From: Thalassobium sp. R2A62
GTDB lineage: Bacteria; Pseudomonadota; Alphaproteobacteria; Rhodobacterales; Rhodobacteraceae
Assembly: GCF_000161835.1 (NCBI RefSeq)
Contig: NZ_GG697169.2
Span: 62,001 to 126,000 of the forward strand
Length of the DNA stretch: 64,000 nt
Direction: 5' to 3'
A program made the position numbers and the translations under genes. The first letter of the stretch is position 1. Every line of letters begins with the position of its first letter. The notes beneath the pieces were generated by a model. That model had not been told where the DNA came from. It saw only the letters and a program-made list of their open reading frames with translations, and did not search any database. Shown piece by piece: positions 42,091 through 51,411 of this stretch.

Positions 42091-43160
42091 TGGAAGCCTA
42101 TCTGGGATATTTCCTCTACCTTCTTTCGTTGCTGACTGTTGGTGGCATCTACGCAATCTTTGCGCTGGGCCTGAACGTTCAGTGGGGCTTTGCCGGATTG
42201 TTTAACGTGGGCATTGTGGGTTTTGCGGCTGTTGGCGCCTATACCTACGCACTGCTGACGACGGCTGAGAGCACGTTCCACTATGGCGGCTTTGGATTGC
42301 CGCTGCCGGTGGGGATGTTCGTTGCAATGATCACCTCGGCGCTTGTGGCTGCAGTCATCGGTTTGATCTGTATCAGGCTTCGGTCGGACTATTTGGCCAT
42401 TGCGACGATCGGCATTGCAGAGATCATCAAGCTGATCCTCAAGAACGAAACTGATGTCACGAACGGCCCACGCGGGATCAACAAAATCCCGCGCACATGG
42501 GAGCATTTCTCGGAAGAACGGTTCTATTCAAGCTGGCCGCTGAGCTGGTTTGGCACCCCAGAAAACTGGGCTGCGTTCTTTGATGGTTTGCCGAACTGGT
42601 GGTGGCAGCCGTGCTTTGCAGGTACGATCCTGTTGTTCATGTATATCATCTACCGGATGCTAGAGCGTGCGCGTGTGTCTCCGTGGGGCCGTATGATGAC
42701 GGCGATCCGCGAGAACGAGCCAGCAGTTCGGGCGGCAGGTAAAAACGTGACCGCACGCCGTGTCGAGGCGTTTGTGATTGGTGCGGCGATCATGGGCTTT
42801 GGTGGCGCGCTGTTTGCCCAGCACCTGCGTTTGATTGAACCGACAAATACATTTGATCCGGCCAAGGTGACGTTCCTCGTTTGGGTCATGCTGATCCTAG
42901 GTGGATCGGGCAACAACCGTGGTGCGATGTTGGGTGCCTTTTTGATCTGGACGATTTGGTCAGCCAGCGAGCTGATGATCTCAGGGATCATTGATTTGGT
43001 TGGTTTTGTCGCGCAATCCTTTGACACGACAATTCTGGAAACCCGTGCTGGGTTCTTGCGCATGATGCTGATTGGTGTCTTGATGCAGGTGATCTTGCAG
43101 AAATTCCCTGAAGGGATTTTACCCGAGGTGCGACCCGCGTCGCCTCGTTCGAAACTTTAA
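42090..43160 (+). CDS. Branched-chain amino acid-type ABC permease (LivM-like)
   Basis: 356 residues, eight to nine membrane segments. LivM features: GLNVQWGFAGLFNVGIVGFAAVGAY and SDYLAIATIGIAEIIKLILK near the middle, GRMMTAIRENEPAVRAAGKN coupling loop, LILGGSGNNRGAMLGAFLIW. An insert of about 50 residues (ETDVTNGPRGINKIPRTWEH...) faces the periplasm. The overlap with the preceding gene indicates coupled translation. Confidence 0.93.
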   Translation: MEAYLGYFLYLLSLLTVGGIYAIFALGLNVQWGFAGLFNVGIVGFAAVGAYTYALLTTAESTFHYGGFGLPLPVGMFVAMITSALVAAVIGLICIRLRSDYLAIATIGIAEIIKLILKNETDVTNGPRGINKIPRTWEHFSEERFYSSWPLSWFGTPENWAAFFDGLPNWWWQPCFAGTILLFMYIIYRMLERARVSPWGRMMTAIRENEPAVRAAGKNVTARRVEAFVIGAAIMGFGGALFAQHLRLIEPTNTFDPAKVTFLVWVMLILGGSGNNRGAMLGAFLIWTIWSASELMISGIIDLVGFVAQSFDTTILETRAGFLRMMLIGVLMQVILQKFPEGILPEVRPASPRSKL

Positions 43161-43185
43161 ACAGCGGGAAACTGGGAGAATACAA

Positions 43186-44379
43186 ATGAAAAAACTACTA
43201 TTGGCGAATACAGCGATTGCGCTGCTCGCGACAGCTGCTGCGGCAGATGTCACTGTTGGTAACCCAATGGCGATGACAGGCCCGATCCCTGATCTTGTCG
43301 CACCTATGGCCAAAGCTGTTGATCTGGCAGCTGCACACATCAACGAGCAGGGCGGCATGTTCGCTGGCGGAGAGATGTTTAAGGTCGAGCGCGCAGACAG
43401 CGCATGTGATCCAACAGCTGCTGTTGACGCGGTAACCAAGCTGATCAACGTCAGCAACGTTGCAGGCATCATCGGTCCAGTATGTTCCGGCGCCACAATC
43501 GCACAAGCGGAATCGGTATCGATGCCAGCTGGTGTTGTGACACTGTCGGTTTCGGCATCCTCGCCTGCAATCTCGACAATGGAAGACGGCACAGACCTCG
43601 TATTCCGTACAGCGGCATCTGACGCCTATCAGGGCGTTGCATTGGCTGATCTGGCGATTGCCAACGGCATCACAGAGATTGCTGTGTCCTATGCAAACGA
43701 CGACTACAACGCGGCGATTGCGGGTGTATTCTCGGAAGCGTTCGTAGCAGCTGGCGGCACAGTCACTGCCAACGAAGCACACGAGCCAAGCAAAGCGTCC
43801 TACCGGTCGGAAGTTGCCACATTGGGTGCAACATCTGACAACCTCGCGCTTTTCGCTTACTACGGTTCCGGCGGCATCACACTGATGCGTAACGCTCTGG
43901 AAACAGCAGCATTCGACACATTCATCGGCGCAGACGGCATGCTGTCTGACGAAGTGATCGAGCAGATCGGTGCAGAGAACCTGGGTTCGACTACTTTCAC
44001 CACATCCGCTTCTGACGCATCCACATCCGCCTTTGGCGCGTGGAAGGCCTTGGCTGATGCGGCGGACGTTCCTGCGTCTGACCCCTTTGTCCCAAACTCG
44101 TATGACGCGACATTCCTGATGGCGCTCGCAATCGAGGCTGCGGGTTCTGCTGACCGTGACGGCATCGCGGCTTCGCTGCGTGCTGTCGCAACAGCTCCGG
44201 GTGAGATCATCCTGCCAGGCGAATGGGCCAAGGCCAAAGCGATCTTGGCTGCTGGTGGCGAGATCAACTACGAAGGTGCTGCAGGCAACCAAGACTTTGA
44301 CGGCAACGGCGACGTAGCTGGCGAGTTCTCCAAGTCGACTGTTGTTGACGGCGCTTGGGCTGCTGAACTGATCAAGTAA
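43186..44379 (+). CDS. ABC transporter substrate-binding protein (LivJ-like, type I fold)
   Basis: 397 residues. Signal peptide about 1-20 (KKLLLANTAIALLATAAAA), then the Leu/Ile/Val-binding family pattern VTVGNPMAMTGPIPDL..., VAGIIGPVCSGATIA, SVSASSPAIS (the ligand Ser/Thr/Ala cluster), EIAVSYANDDYNAA, PNSYDATFLMALAIE and a C-terminal YEGAAGNQDFDGNGD. Strong ribosome site GGGAGAATACAA. Last gene of the importer and followed by a terminator. The ligand could be branched-chain amino acids, other amino acids, urea or amides; it cannot be read from sequence. Confidence 0.9.
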   Translation: MKKLLLANTAIALLATAAAADVTVGNPMAMTGPIPDLVAPMAKAVDLAAAHINEQGGMFAGGEMFKVERADSACDPTAAVDAVTKLINVSNVAGIIGPVCSGATIAQAESVSMPAGVVTLSVSASSPAISTMEDGTDLVFRTAASDAYQGVALADLAIANGITEIAVSYANDDYNAAIAGVFSEAFVAAGGTVTANEAHEPSKASYRSEVATLGATSDNLALFAYYGSGGITLMRNALETAAFDTFIGADGMLSDEVIEQIGAENLGSTTFTTSASDASTSAFGAWKALADAADVPASDPFVPNSYDATFLMALAIEAAGSADRDGIAASLRAVATAPGEIILPGEWAKAKAILAAGGEINYEGAAGNQDFDGNGDVAGEFSKSTVVDGAWAAELIK

Positions 44380-44401
44380 TCAGTTCCACCAAAATCAAAG
44401 A

Positions 44402-44428
44402 ATGCCGAGGCTCGCGCCTCGGCATTTT
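44402..44428 (+). terminator. Rho-independent terminator of the ABC importer operon
   Basis: ATGCCGAGG-CTCGCG-CCTCGGCAT followed by TTTTT, 22 bases after the binding-protein stop. Confidence 0.93.
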
Positions 44429-44522
44429 TCGTTTGGGGGTTTGGTGATTAGCCGCCAGCGACACAGCGTAACGAAAAAGGGCGACGTTGCCGCCGCCCTA
44501 AAATCCGAAGATGTCAGTCCCT

Positions 44523-46670
44523 TTAGGACGCTTTGTGTTCCAGACGGCGCGCGTGAAGCACAGGCTCGGTATAACCGGACGGCTGAATACGACCCTCAAA
44601 CACCAGATCACACGCCGCTTGGAAGGCGACGCCGTCATAGGATGGTGCCATCGCAGTATAAGTCGGGTCGTCGGCGTTCTGACGGTCCACGACAACAGCC
44701 ATCTGTTTCATGATATCCATCGCCGCGTCGCGAGAGACCACCCCGTGGTGCAGCCAGTTGGCGATATGCTGTGCGGAAATTCGACAGGTTGCGCGATCTT
44801 CCATCAGGCCAACATCATTGATGTCCGGAACTTTGGAACAACCAGTGCCCTGATCAATCCAGCGCACGACATACCCTAAAATGCCTTGGGCGTTGTTTTC
44901 AACTTCGCGGTTGATTTGTGCATCGGACCATTTGCGGTAACGCGCGACTGGGATGGCCAGCAATGCGTCGACATAGGCACGACGGCCACCGGCCGCGAGG
45001 CCAGCCTGCACTGCAAAGACGTCGGTGCGGTGATAGTGCAAAGCATGAAGCGTCGCCGCAGTCGGGCTAGGGACCCATGCGCAATTTGCACCGGATTTAG
45101 GGTGCTCTGACTTTGTTTCGATCATGGCGTCCATGTTGTCTGGAACCGCCCACATGCCTTTGCCGATCTGAGCCTTGCCAGACAAACCACACTCGAGCCC
45201 AATATCGACGTTCTGGTTCTCATATGCGGTGATCCAGCTCTTGCGCTTGATAAAGTCTTTGCGGCTGAAGGGACCTGCTTCCATCGAGGTGTGGATTTCG
45301 TCACCTGTCCGGTCCAAGAAGCCAGTGTTGATAAAGCAGACACGATGCTTGGCCGCGCGAATGCATTCCTTGAGGTTCACAGATGTGCGGCGCTCTTCGT
45401 CCATGATGCCTAGTTTGACTGTGTTCTGTGGCAGACCCAGTGCGGCTTCGACATGGCCAAAGATTTCATTGGCAAATGCGACTTCGGCTGGGCCGTGCAT
45501 TTTAGGTTTCACGACATAGACAGAACCCGTCGCTGAGTTGCGCAAGCCGTCGGATTTCTTGAGGTCATGCATCGCGATCAATGTGGTGATCATCGCATCC
45601 ATCATGCCTTCGAAGATTTCGTTGCCATCGGCATCGAGGATCGCAGGGTTGGTCATTAGATGCCCAACATTGCGGACCAACAACAACGCGCGACCTTTGA
45701 CGGTAAGAGACCCGCCATCTGGTGTGCTATAGGTGCGGTCATCGCGCAATGCGCGGGTGATTGTCTTACCACCTTTCTCAAACGTCTCGGCAAGATCGCC
45801 CTGCATCAGACCCAACCAGTTGCAGTAGGCCAGAACTTTGTCTTCGGCATCGACGCAGGCGACTGAGTCCTCACAATCGACGATCGCCGAGACGGCGCTT
45901 TCCATCATCACATCCGCCAATCCAGAGGCATTGGTCTTGCCGACTGGGTGCGCGGCGTCGAACATCAATTCTACGTATAGGCCATTGTTACGCAGCAAAA
46001 CGGTCGATGGGCGCGCCGCATCGCCGGTAAATCCGACAAACTTTTCAGGCGCTACCAGTGGGGTGCCATCAACCAAAAGCTGACCGTTCTCTACGGTGTA
46101 GCTGGCTGCCTTGGCATGGCTGGTGCCTTGGATTGCAAATGCCTGATCCAAAAACACGGCTGCCCGAGCGACGACGCGCGCGCCGCGTCCTGCGTCGAAC
46201 CCTGTGGTTGTCGGCAGCGGGCCCATGGCGTTTGTGCCGTAGAACCCGTCAAAGAGGCTGCCCCAGCGGGCATTGGCCGCGTTCAGCACAAACCGGGCAT
46301 TGGTGACAGGTACGACCAACTGTGGACCCGCAATCGATGCGATCTCTGGATCTACATTGGCCGTCTCAATCGCGAAATCACCCTGTTCCGGTTGGAGATA
46401 CCCGATTTCTTCTAGGAAGGCCTTGTAGGCGTCAGCGTCCAAAGCTTGGCCGCGGCGTTCGATGTGCCAGCTGTCAATCTGTTGCTGCATCGTCTCGCGT
46501 TCGGCCAAGAGGTCCACATTCCGCATCCGGAAATCTTGGACCAAGCTTGCTAGACCAGACCAGAATGTTGCGGGTTCAACCCCGGTTCCGGGCAATGCGC
46601 GGGTTTCGATGAAATCCGCCAAAACGTTGGCCACCTGCAGTCCGGCACGGTCTGTGTATTGAGTTGTCAT
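44523..46670 (-). CDS. glcB: Malate synthase G
   Basis: Condenses glyoxylate with acetyl-CoA in the glyoxylate bypass, 715 residues (normal about 720). Visible family motifs: [20 protein letters not shown] near residue 118, [78 protein letters not shown] (catalytic Arg/Glu region) and [28 protein letters not shown] precedes ATG. Convergent with the ABC operon and separated from it by the terminator. Confidence 0.97.
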   Translation of the reverse strand: MTTQYTDRAGLQVANVLADFIETRALPGTGVEPATFWSGLASLVQDFRMRNVDLLAERETMQQQIDSWHIERRGQALDADAYKAFLEEIGYLQPEQGDFAIETANVDPEIASIAGPQLVVPVTNARFVLNAANARWGSLFDGFYGTNAMGPLPTTTGFDAGRGARVVARAAVFLDQAFAIQGTSHAKAASYTVENGQLLVDGTPLVAPEKFVGFTGDAARPSTVLLRNNGLYVELMFDAAHPVGKTNASGLADVMMESAVSAIVDCEDSVACVDAEDKVLAYCNWLGLMQGDLAETFEKGGKTITRALRDDRTYSTPDGGSLTVKGRALLLVRNVGHLMTNPAILDADGNEIFEGMMDAMITTLIAMHDLKKSDGLRNSATGSVYVVKPKMHGPAEVAFANEIFGHVEAALGLPQNTVKLGIMDEERRTSVNLKECIRAAKHRVCFINTGFLDRTGDEIHTSMEAGPFSRKDFIKRKSWITAYENQNVDIGLECGLSGKAQIGKGMWAVPDNMDAMIETKSEHPKSGANCAWVPSPTAATLHALHYHRTDVFAVQAGLAAGGRRAYVDALLAIPVARYRKWSDAQINREVENNAQGILGYVVRWIDQGTGCSKVPDINDVGLMEDRATCRISAQHIANWLHHGVVSRDAAMDIMKQMAVVVDRQNADDPTYTAMAPSYDGVAFQAACDLVFEGRIQPSGYTEPVLHARRLEHKAS

Positions 46671-47059
46671 TTTGCCCTCCCTAGGCTCGTCGGGGTCTAT
46701 GCAATGCTCGGCCCGTCAGACGTCAGTAAATCTACAGACGTGATCTAGAGTTCTGCCGATGAATGCAATCAGGACTATTGGGTAGACCAGATCATCCATT
46801 TGAAAAACCAGACAAATTTTGCACCTATTCCGTGGAAAAGGCTATTTTCCATATATCTTTTGATGTTTTTAGGTGAGGCGATCGGCTGTGTTGGAGCATT
46901 CTCATCGATTGCAACGGCGGTTCACGCGGCGCATCGGCGTAGAAATTTTGCAAGAATGCGTGTGCAAGATGCCCCGCCGTTGGGACGCGGGACATCAAAG
47001 CTATCAGGTGTCGTCAGCGGTTCACTCTAGTTAACGACAAGAGTCGTCGCTAAATCGCG
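46671..47059. other. Intergenic region, no convincing gene
   Basis: Holds the promoter region of glcB. A plus-strand frame at 46800-47030 (76 codons, one hydrophobic stretch then basic residues) and an overlapping GTG frame at about 46888 have no ribosome site or family similarity. Confidence 0.4.
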
Positions 47060-49495
47060 CTAGCCTCGCACGCGAGAAAGCGGAGGATCATAGGGGCTGG
47101 GCGAAATCACCTGGGCGGCGATCATCGTCCCCAGTACATCAATCTCGAGCGTTGTTCCTAGGTCGGCCAATGGCGGATCAACAAAGGCGTAGGCAATGTT
47201 GAGACCTGTTCGGCGCCCCCAATCCCCTGATGTCACGGTGCCGACGACAGCCCCATCTAGCATTACAGATGCGCCTGGGTGGGCGGCCGCGTGGCGGCTA
47301 TCGAGCGACAAGTTAACAAGCAGTTTGCGCGGACCTTCGGACTGTCGTTGGATCAGGGCCTGTCGCCCTACAAAGTCAGGTTTGTCTATTTTGATGAACC
47401 TCGAAAGGCCGGTTTCGAAAGGGTCAAACTCTGTCAGAATGTCAGATTTCCAGTGCAAATAACCCTTTTCCATCCGCATGCTGTCAATCGCAAGAGCACC
47501 AAAGAGCCGAAGGTCGTGAGCGGCTCCGGCTTCGCGAAGCGCCAAATAAGCTGCATAGAGAGAGGCGTTGGGCACATGAATTTCATAAGCCAATTCGCCG
47601 GAAAAACTGACCGCCATCACGGTTGCTGGGGCGATCCCAACAAAACATTCGCGCACCGTCAGCCATGGGAAACCAGCGGCTGACCAATCCCCTCGGCTTG
47701 CGCGGCTCAGCACATCACGCGCCTTGGGGCCTGCAAGAACAAGGATCGTTTGGTCATTTGTCAGCGACTTAAGCTGGACATCTTCGACGTCTTGGATGTG
47801 TGACGCCAGCCAGTCCATATCATGCTGTTCGGATGCAGCTGCCGATCCGTACCATATCCGGTCTGGACCGCGATTGGATGCAGGTATGTTAGCAATTGTT
47901 GCCTCTGCCTTAACCATAGCTTGGTGGTTCAGCAGATAGGTGAGACCGACACGCCCTGCTTTTCGAGGCAGGCGGCCACAGATCATGCGATCAAGAAAGT
48001 TCTGTGCGTCGTCGCCCGTAATTTCGATGCGATTAAAGCCGTTTACTTCGCTGAGCCCGACGCTGTTTTGCACGGCTGCAACTTCGGCGGTGACGATGTC
48101 GAAGCTTTCGTCAAAGCGGAAGCTGTGCGTGACATGATGATCTGGCGACGGCTTAAAGTATTCTGCGCGCTCCCATCCGTTCACGACCGTGAATTCAGCA
48201 CCTTCGGCGGCCATGACCGGGGTCAATGGGGTTGTTTTGGCGTTGCGACCTGCGGGTCGGTGTTCATTCGGGAAATGGAACCGGAATTCGTTCTGATAGT
48301 CCTCAATCGCCTTGAGCGCTGTCAGTTCGACATTCGTGTGTGCGGCAAAACGGCGAGGGTCGAGCCCCCATGTGTCATAACACGCTTCGCCATGAACAAT
48401 TTGCTGAGCGAGCAACCAACCATGGCCACCCCCTTCGCCAAGTCCGGCACGCAAGCCGATGATACAAAATGCATTTCTCTTGCCCGGGATTGGTCCAACA
48501 AGTGGGGCGCCGTCGATCGTGTAGGTGATGGGGCCGTTGACGACCGTGTGAATTCCGACCTCTGTTAGGGCCGGCATCCGCTCAAACGCGCCCTCGAGAA
48601 CATCAGTAATGCGGTCAAGATCGTCAGGACACAGCGCATTCACAAAATGCGGATCGATCCCGTCCATTCCCCATGTTTTGCAGTCTTGCTCGTAGAATCC
48701 GACGAGCAATCCGTTCTTTTCTTGGCGGCAATAATAGTCGCTGATCGGGCAACGCAACAGCGGCATCCGGTGACCAGCATCGCGGATCGCAGGGATTTCT
48801 TCGGTGACGAAATACTGGTGCTCCATTGACATGACAGGGTGATGGACACCCATCATCGCGCCGACTTCGTTTACGCGGTAGCCACAGGCGTTAACAACGA
48901 CTTCACAGTCGATATCACCCTTGTCTGTATGGACGGTCCAGCTGGAGTCTTTGTGTTGGGTCAATGCGGTAACTGGCGTGTTCCGGTACACTTCGGCACC
49001 TGCCTTGCGGGCACGGCGGGCGAGAGCCTGACACAGCTGGGCAGGATCAATATCGCCGTCGTTGCCATCCCAGAGACCACCGATCAGGTTGTCTGTAGAA
49101 ATCAGCGGATGGCGACGGGCGCATTCTTCGGCGTCGAGCACTTCGAATTCGACCCCCATGCCACGGGCCATGGACGAAAAGTGGCGATAGCCATCCATCT
49201 GGGCCTCGGTATTGGCCAACCGGATGCCGCCGTCGCCGTGATTGTAATTGATGGGATAATCCGTATCGTTGGCCAGCTCTTTGTATAGATTAATCGAATG
49301 GGTTTTGAGACCTACCATCGTCTGGGTCGCGCCAAAGTTTGTAACCTGCGCCGCTGAATGCCAAGTGGTCCCGGATGTCAGCTCGTTACGCTCAACCAGA
49401 ACAACATCAGTCCAGCCCTCTTGGGTGAGGTGATAGAGCGTTGAGCAGCCTGCGATGCCGCCTCCGATAACGACTGCTCGAGTCTGCGTTTTCAT
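47060..49495 (-). CDS. FAD-dependent oxidoreductase with GcvT-type C-terminus (DMGDH/sarcosine dehydrogenase-like)
   Basis: 811 residues from ATG 49495 (AGGAATGA upstream). N-terminal Rossmann FAD site VVIGGGIAGCSTLYHL and SGTTWHSAAQV (the Trp-His where FAD is attached in DMGDH), a DAO-type domain to about residue 370, a FAO_M-like linker, then aminomethyltransferase (GCV_T) folds from about 440 (VGLSEVNGFNRIEITGDDAQ, LRLFGALAIDSMRMEKGYLH, SGDWGRRTGLNIAYAF). The family demethylates dimethylglycine, sarcosine or related N-methyl compounds and passes C1 units to tetrahydrofolate. It diverges from an MttB-like gene 186 bases away, so the two may share control. Confidence 0.88.
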   Translation of the reverse strand: MKTQTRAVVIGGGIAGCSTLYHLTQEGWTDVVLVERNELTSGTTWHSAAQVTNFGATQTMVGLKTHSINLYKELANDTDYPINYNHGDGGIRLANTEAQMDGYRHFSSMARGMGVEFEVLDAEECARRHPLISTDNLIGGLWDGNDGDIDPAQLCQALARRARKAGAEVYRNTPVTALTQHKDSSWTVHTDKGDIDCEVVVNACGYRVNEVGAMMGVHHPVMSMEHQYFVTEEIPAIRDAGHRMPLLRCPISDYYCRQEKNGLLVGFYEQDCKTWGMDGIDPHFVNALCPDDLDRITDVLEGAFERMPALTEVGIHTVVNGPITYTIDGAPLVGPIPGKRNAFCIIGLRAGLGEGGGHGWLLAQQIVHGEACYDTWGLDPRRFAAHTNVELTALKAIEDYQNEFRFHFPNEHRPAGRNAKTTPLTPVMAAEGAEFTVVNGWERAEYFKPSPDHHVTHSFRFDESFDIVTAEVAAVQNSVGLSEVNGFNRIEITGDDAQNFLDRMICGRLPRKAGRVGLTYLLNHQAMVKAEATIANIPASNRGPDRIWYGSAAASEQHDMDWLASHIQDVEDVQLKSLTNDQTILVLAGPKARDVLSRASRGDWSAAGFPWLTVRECFVGIAPATVMAVSFSGELAYEIHVPNASLYAAYLALREAGAAHDLRLFGALAIDSMRMEKGYLHWKSDILTEFDPFETGLSRFIKIDKPDFVGRQALIQRQSEGPRKLLVNLSLDSRHAAAHPGASVMLDGAVVGTVTSGDWGRRTGLNIAYAFVDPPLADLGTTLEIDVLGTMIAAQVISPSPYDPPLSRVRG

Positions 49496-49570
49496 GATCT
49501 TCATTCCTGTTTAGCTGTCCGAATGCGATTGGGCATCAGCAGCGGTTCGGCGTCAATTCAGACACGAATA

Positions 49571-49615
49571 TTCGTAATTTGCATATTCTACCTTCGAATT
49601 TACGTAATTTGCATA
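49571..49615. promoter_or_regulatory. Direct-repeat operator between the two divergent methyl-metabolism genes
   Basis: TTCGTAATTTGCATA (49571-49585) and TACGTAATTTGCATA (49601-49615), 13 of 15 bases shared (CGTAATTTGCATA), exactly 30 bp apart (about three helical turns), in the 186-bp gap. Probably recognised by a regulator controlling both genes. Confidence 0.6.
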
Positions 49616-49681
49616 ATTTCGTTTGCGTCTGAAAATTGGGACCGTTTCTGTGATGGCAGACCACAATGAAACGGATGAGCA

Positions 49682-51208
49682 ATGACCAGTTCCGATACCT
49701 CTAGCAAACGTTCTGGCCGGTCAGCACGTTTGACGCAACGCGCGGCGCCGCCCAAAGTGAACCCTGCACCCGCAGGGCAAATGGGTGGTCAGTACCGTCC
49801 GTTGTCGGGCTATGACCTAAAGCAGATTTACGACACGGCGTTGCGATTGTTGGCGGACCTAGGAATGGGCGAGGTTCCAACGCGACTAGAGGCTGACCTA
49901 TTGGCGGCCGGAGCGAACGATCTGGGTGGTGGTCGCATCGGATTTCCGCGGTTAATGGTTGAAGGTGTTATCGATGGGGCCGCCAAGCGGTTTCCATTGC
50001 ATGGACGTGATCCGGATCGAACTATCGAGGTGGGCGGCGACGCGGTTTATTTTGGAACGGGCGGGGCCGCGGTGAATACGCTGGATATTGATACAGGCGT
50101 GTACCGGCCTTCGACATTGCGCGATTTGCATGATTTTACCCGTCTCCAAGACACGCTGGACAATGTGGCGTGGTTTACGCGGTGTAGCATTGCGACAGAT
50201 GTGCCCGAGATCGTCGATTTGGATATCAACACGGCCTATGCGTTGTTGAGGAATACGACCAAGCCGGTGGCGACTGCCTTTACCGTTGCCGAGACGGTCG
50301 ACCCAATCGTGGCGATGCTGGATATTGCGGCGGGTGGCGCAGGAAAGTTTGCAGAGCGCCCGTTCATCAAGACGCACATCAGCCCTGTGATTTCGCCTAT
50401 GCGGTTTGGCAAGGACGCGGTCGAGGTTGTCTATAAATGCATCGAGCACAACATCCCGATGTCGTGCATTACGGCCGCACAGGCTGGTGCAACGGCGCCC
50501 GCAACGATGGCTGGGTTCTTGGCACAATCGCTGGCGGAAACATTGGCCAGTTTGGTGATGGTGAATGTGATTTCACCAGGCTTTCCAATGGTGTTTTCGA
50601 ACTGGCCATTGGTTATCGATCTGCGCAGTGGGGCGTTTGCGGGGGGCGGTGGCGAGACGACGTTGCTCAATGCCGCATCGGCGCAATTGTCTAATTGGCT
50701 GGGCCTGCCGTCTGGTGTCGCCTGTTCGATGACCGACGCCAAGGCGATTGATGCGCAATACGGCGTGGAAAAGGGCATGACGAGCCTTGGGGCCGCGTTG
50801 GCTGGTGGGAATCTAATTTACGAAAGCAGCGGCATGACGGCCGCGTTGTTGGGCGCAAGCTTTGAGGCTTTTGTGCTGGATGACGAGATGCACGCAATGA
50901 CCTACCGCGTTTTGCGCGGCGTTGAGGTGAGCGAAGACAACCTAGGCTACGACGCTATTTGTACGGCGATCTTGGGGGATGGGCATTTTCTAGGGGCGGG
51001 TCACACCTATGCCGCGATGGAGCGGGATTATCATTACCCCAAGTTGGCCGACCGTGCGCAGCCCAAGGCATGGGAAGACGCGGGCGGTGAAGACGCATGG
51101 GTGCGCGCCAAGCGGGTCGCGCGTGAGGTACTGCGTGATCATCACCCTAGCTATCTAAGCGCGGTACAGGATGCTGAGATTCGAGATCAGTTTCGGATCT
51201 TGCGCTGA
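49682..51208 (+). CDS. Trimethylamine methyltransferase family protein (MttB-like, non-pyrrolysine)
   Basis: 508 residues. MttB superfamily pattern: YRPLSGYDLKQIYDTALRLL near the start, VYFGTGGAAVNTLDIDTGVY, FIKTHISPVISPMRFGKDAV, AGATAPATMAGFLAQSLAET, VFSNWPLVIDLRSGAFAGGG and ISCxx-type barrel strands. There is no in-frame TAG, so it is one of the many MttB homologs without pyrrolysine, a group that includes glycine betaine methyltransferases. It would pass a methyl group to a corrinoid protein, but no corrinoid protein gene is seen nearby. An 8-bp inverted repeat (TTTCGGGT/ACCCGAAA, 51216-51255) follows the stop. Confidence 0.88.
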   Translation: MTSSDTSSKRSGRSARLTQRAAPPKVNPAPAGQMGGQYRPLSGYDLKQIYDTALRLLADLGMGEVPTRLEADLLAAGANDLGGGRIGFPRLMVEGVIDGAAKRFPLHGRDPDRTIEVGGDAVYFGTGGAAVNTLDIDTGVYRPSTLRDLHDFTRLQDTLDNVAWFTRCSIATDVPEIVDLDINTAYALLRNTTKPVATAFTVAETVDPIVAMLDIAAGGAGKFAERPFIKTHISPVISPMRFGKDAVEVVYKCIEHNIPMSCITAAQAGATAPATMAGFLAQSLAETLASLVMVNVISPGFPMVFSNWPLVIDLRSGAFAGGGGETTLLNAASAQLSNWLGLPSGVACSMTDAKAIDAQYGVEKGMTSLGAALAGGNLIYESSGMTAALLGASFEAFVLDDEMHAMTYRVLRGVEVSEDNLGYDAICTAILGDGHFLGAGHTYAAMERDYHYPKLADRAQPKAWEDAGGEDAWVRAKRVAREVLRDHHPSYLSAVQDAEIRDQFRILR

Positions 51209-51411
51209 AGGGGGATTTCGGGTTTTCCGAACGCGACCCTGTCCGACACCCGAAAGAGAGCCTGTTTTTCGGCAAATCCTTGCATAGGCGGCGGGCAGTG
51301 GCCTAAGCCATTGGCAGGCGATCAGGGCCGCTGTGTGCCGTGATCCCCCCTAACATCTAGGGCCGCATGTGAATCATGCAGGGCCTCCGAGACCGGCAAA
51401 GGATTTGCGCA

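Noticed and set aside
43198-44292. Long minus-strand open frame (364 codons) opposite the binding-protein gene
   Set aside because: It is the antisense of a GC-rich, strongly coding ABC binding-protein gene with signal peptide and ribosome site. The reverse product is Cys/Arg-rich without any family pattern.
46800-47030. 76-codon plus-strand frame before the DMGDH-like gene
   Set aside because: No ribosome site, no family similarity, and an overlapping frame looks equally (un)likely.
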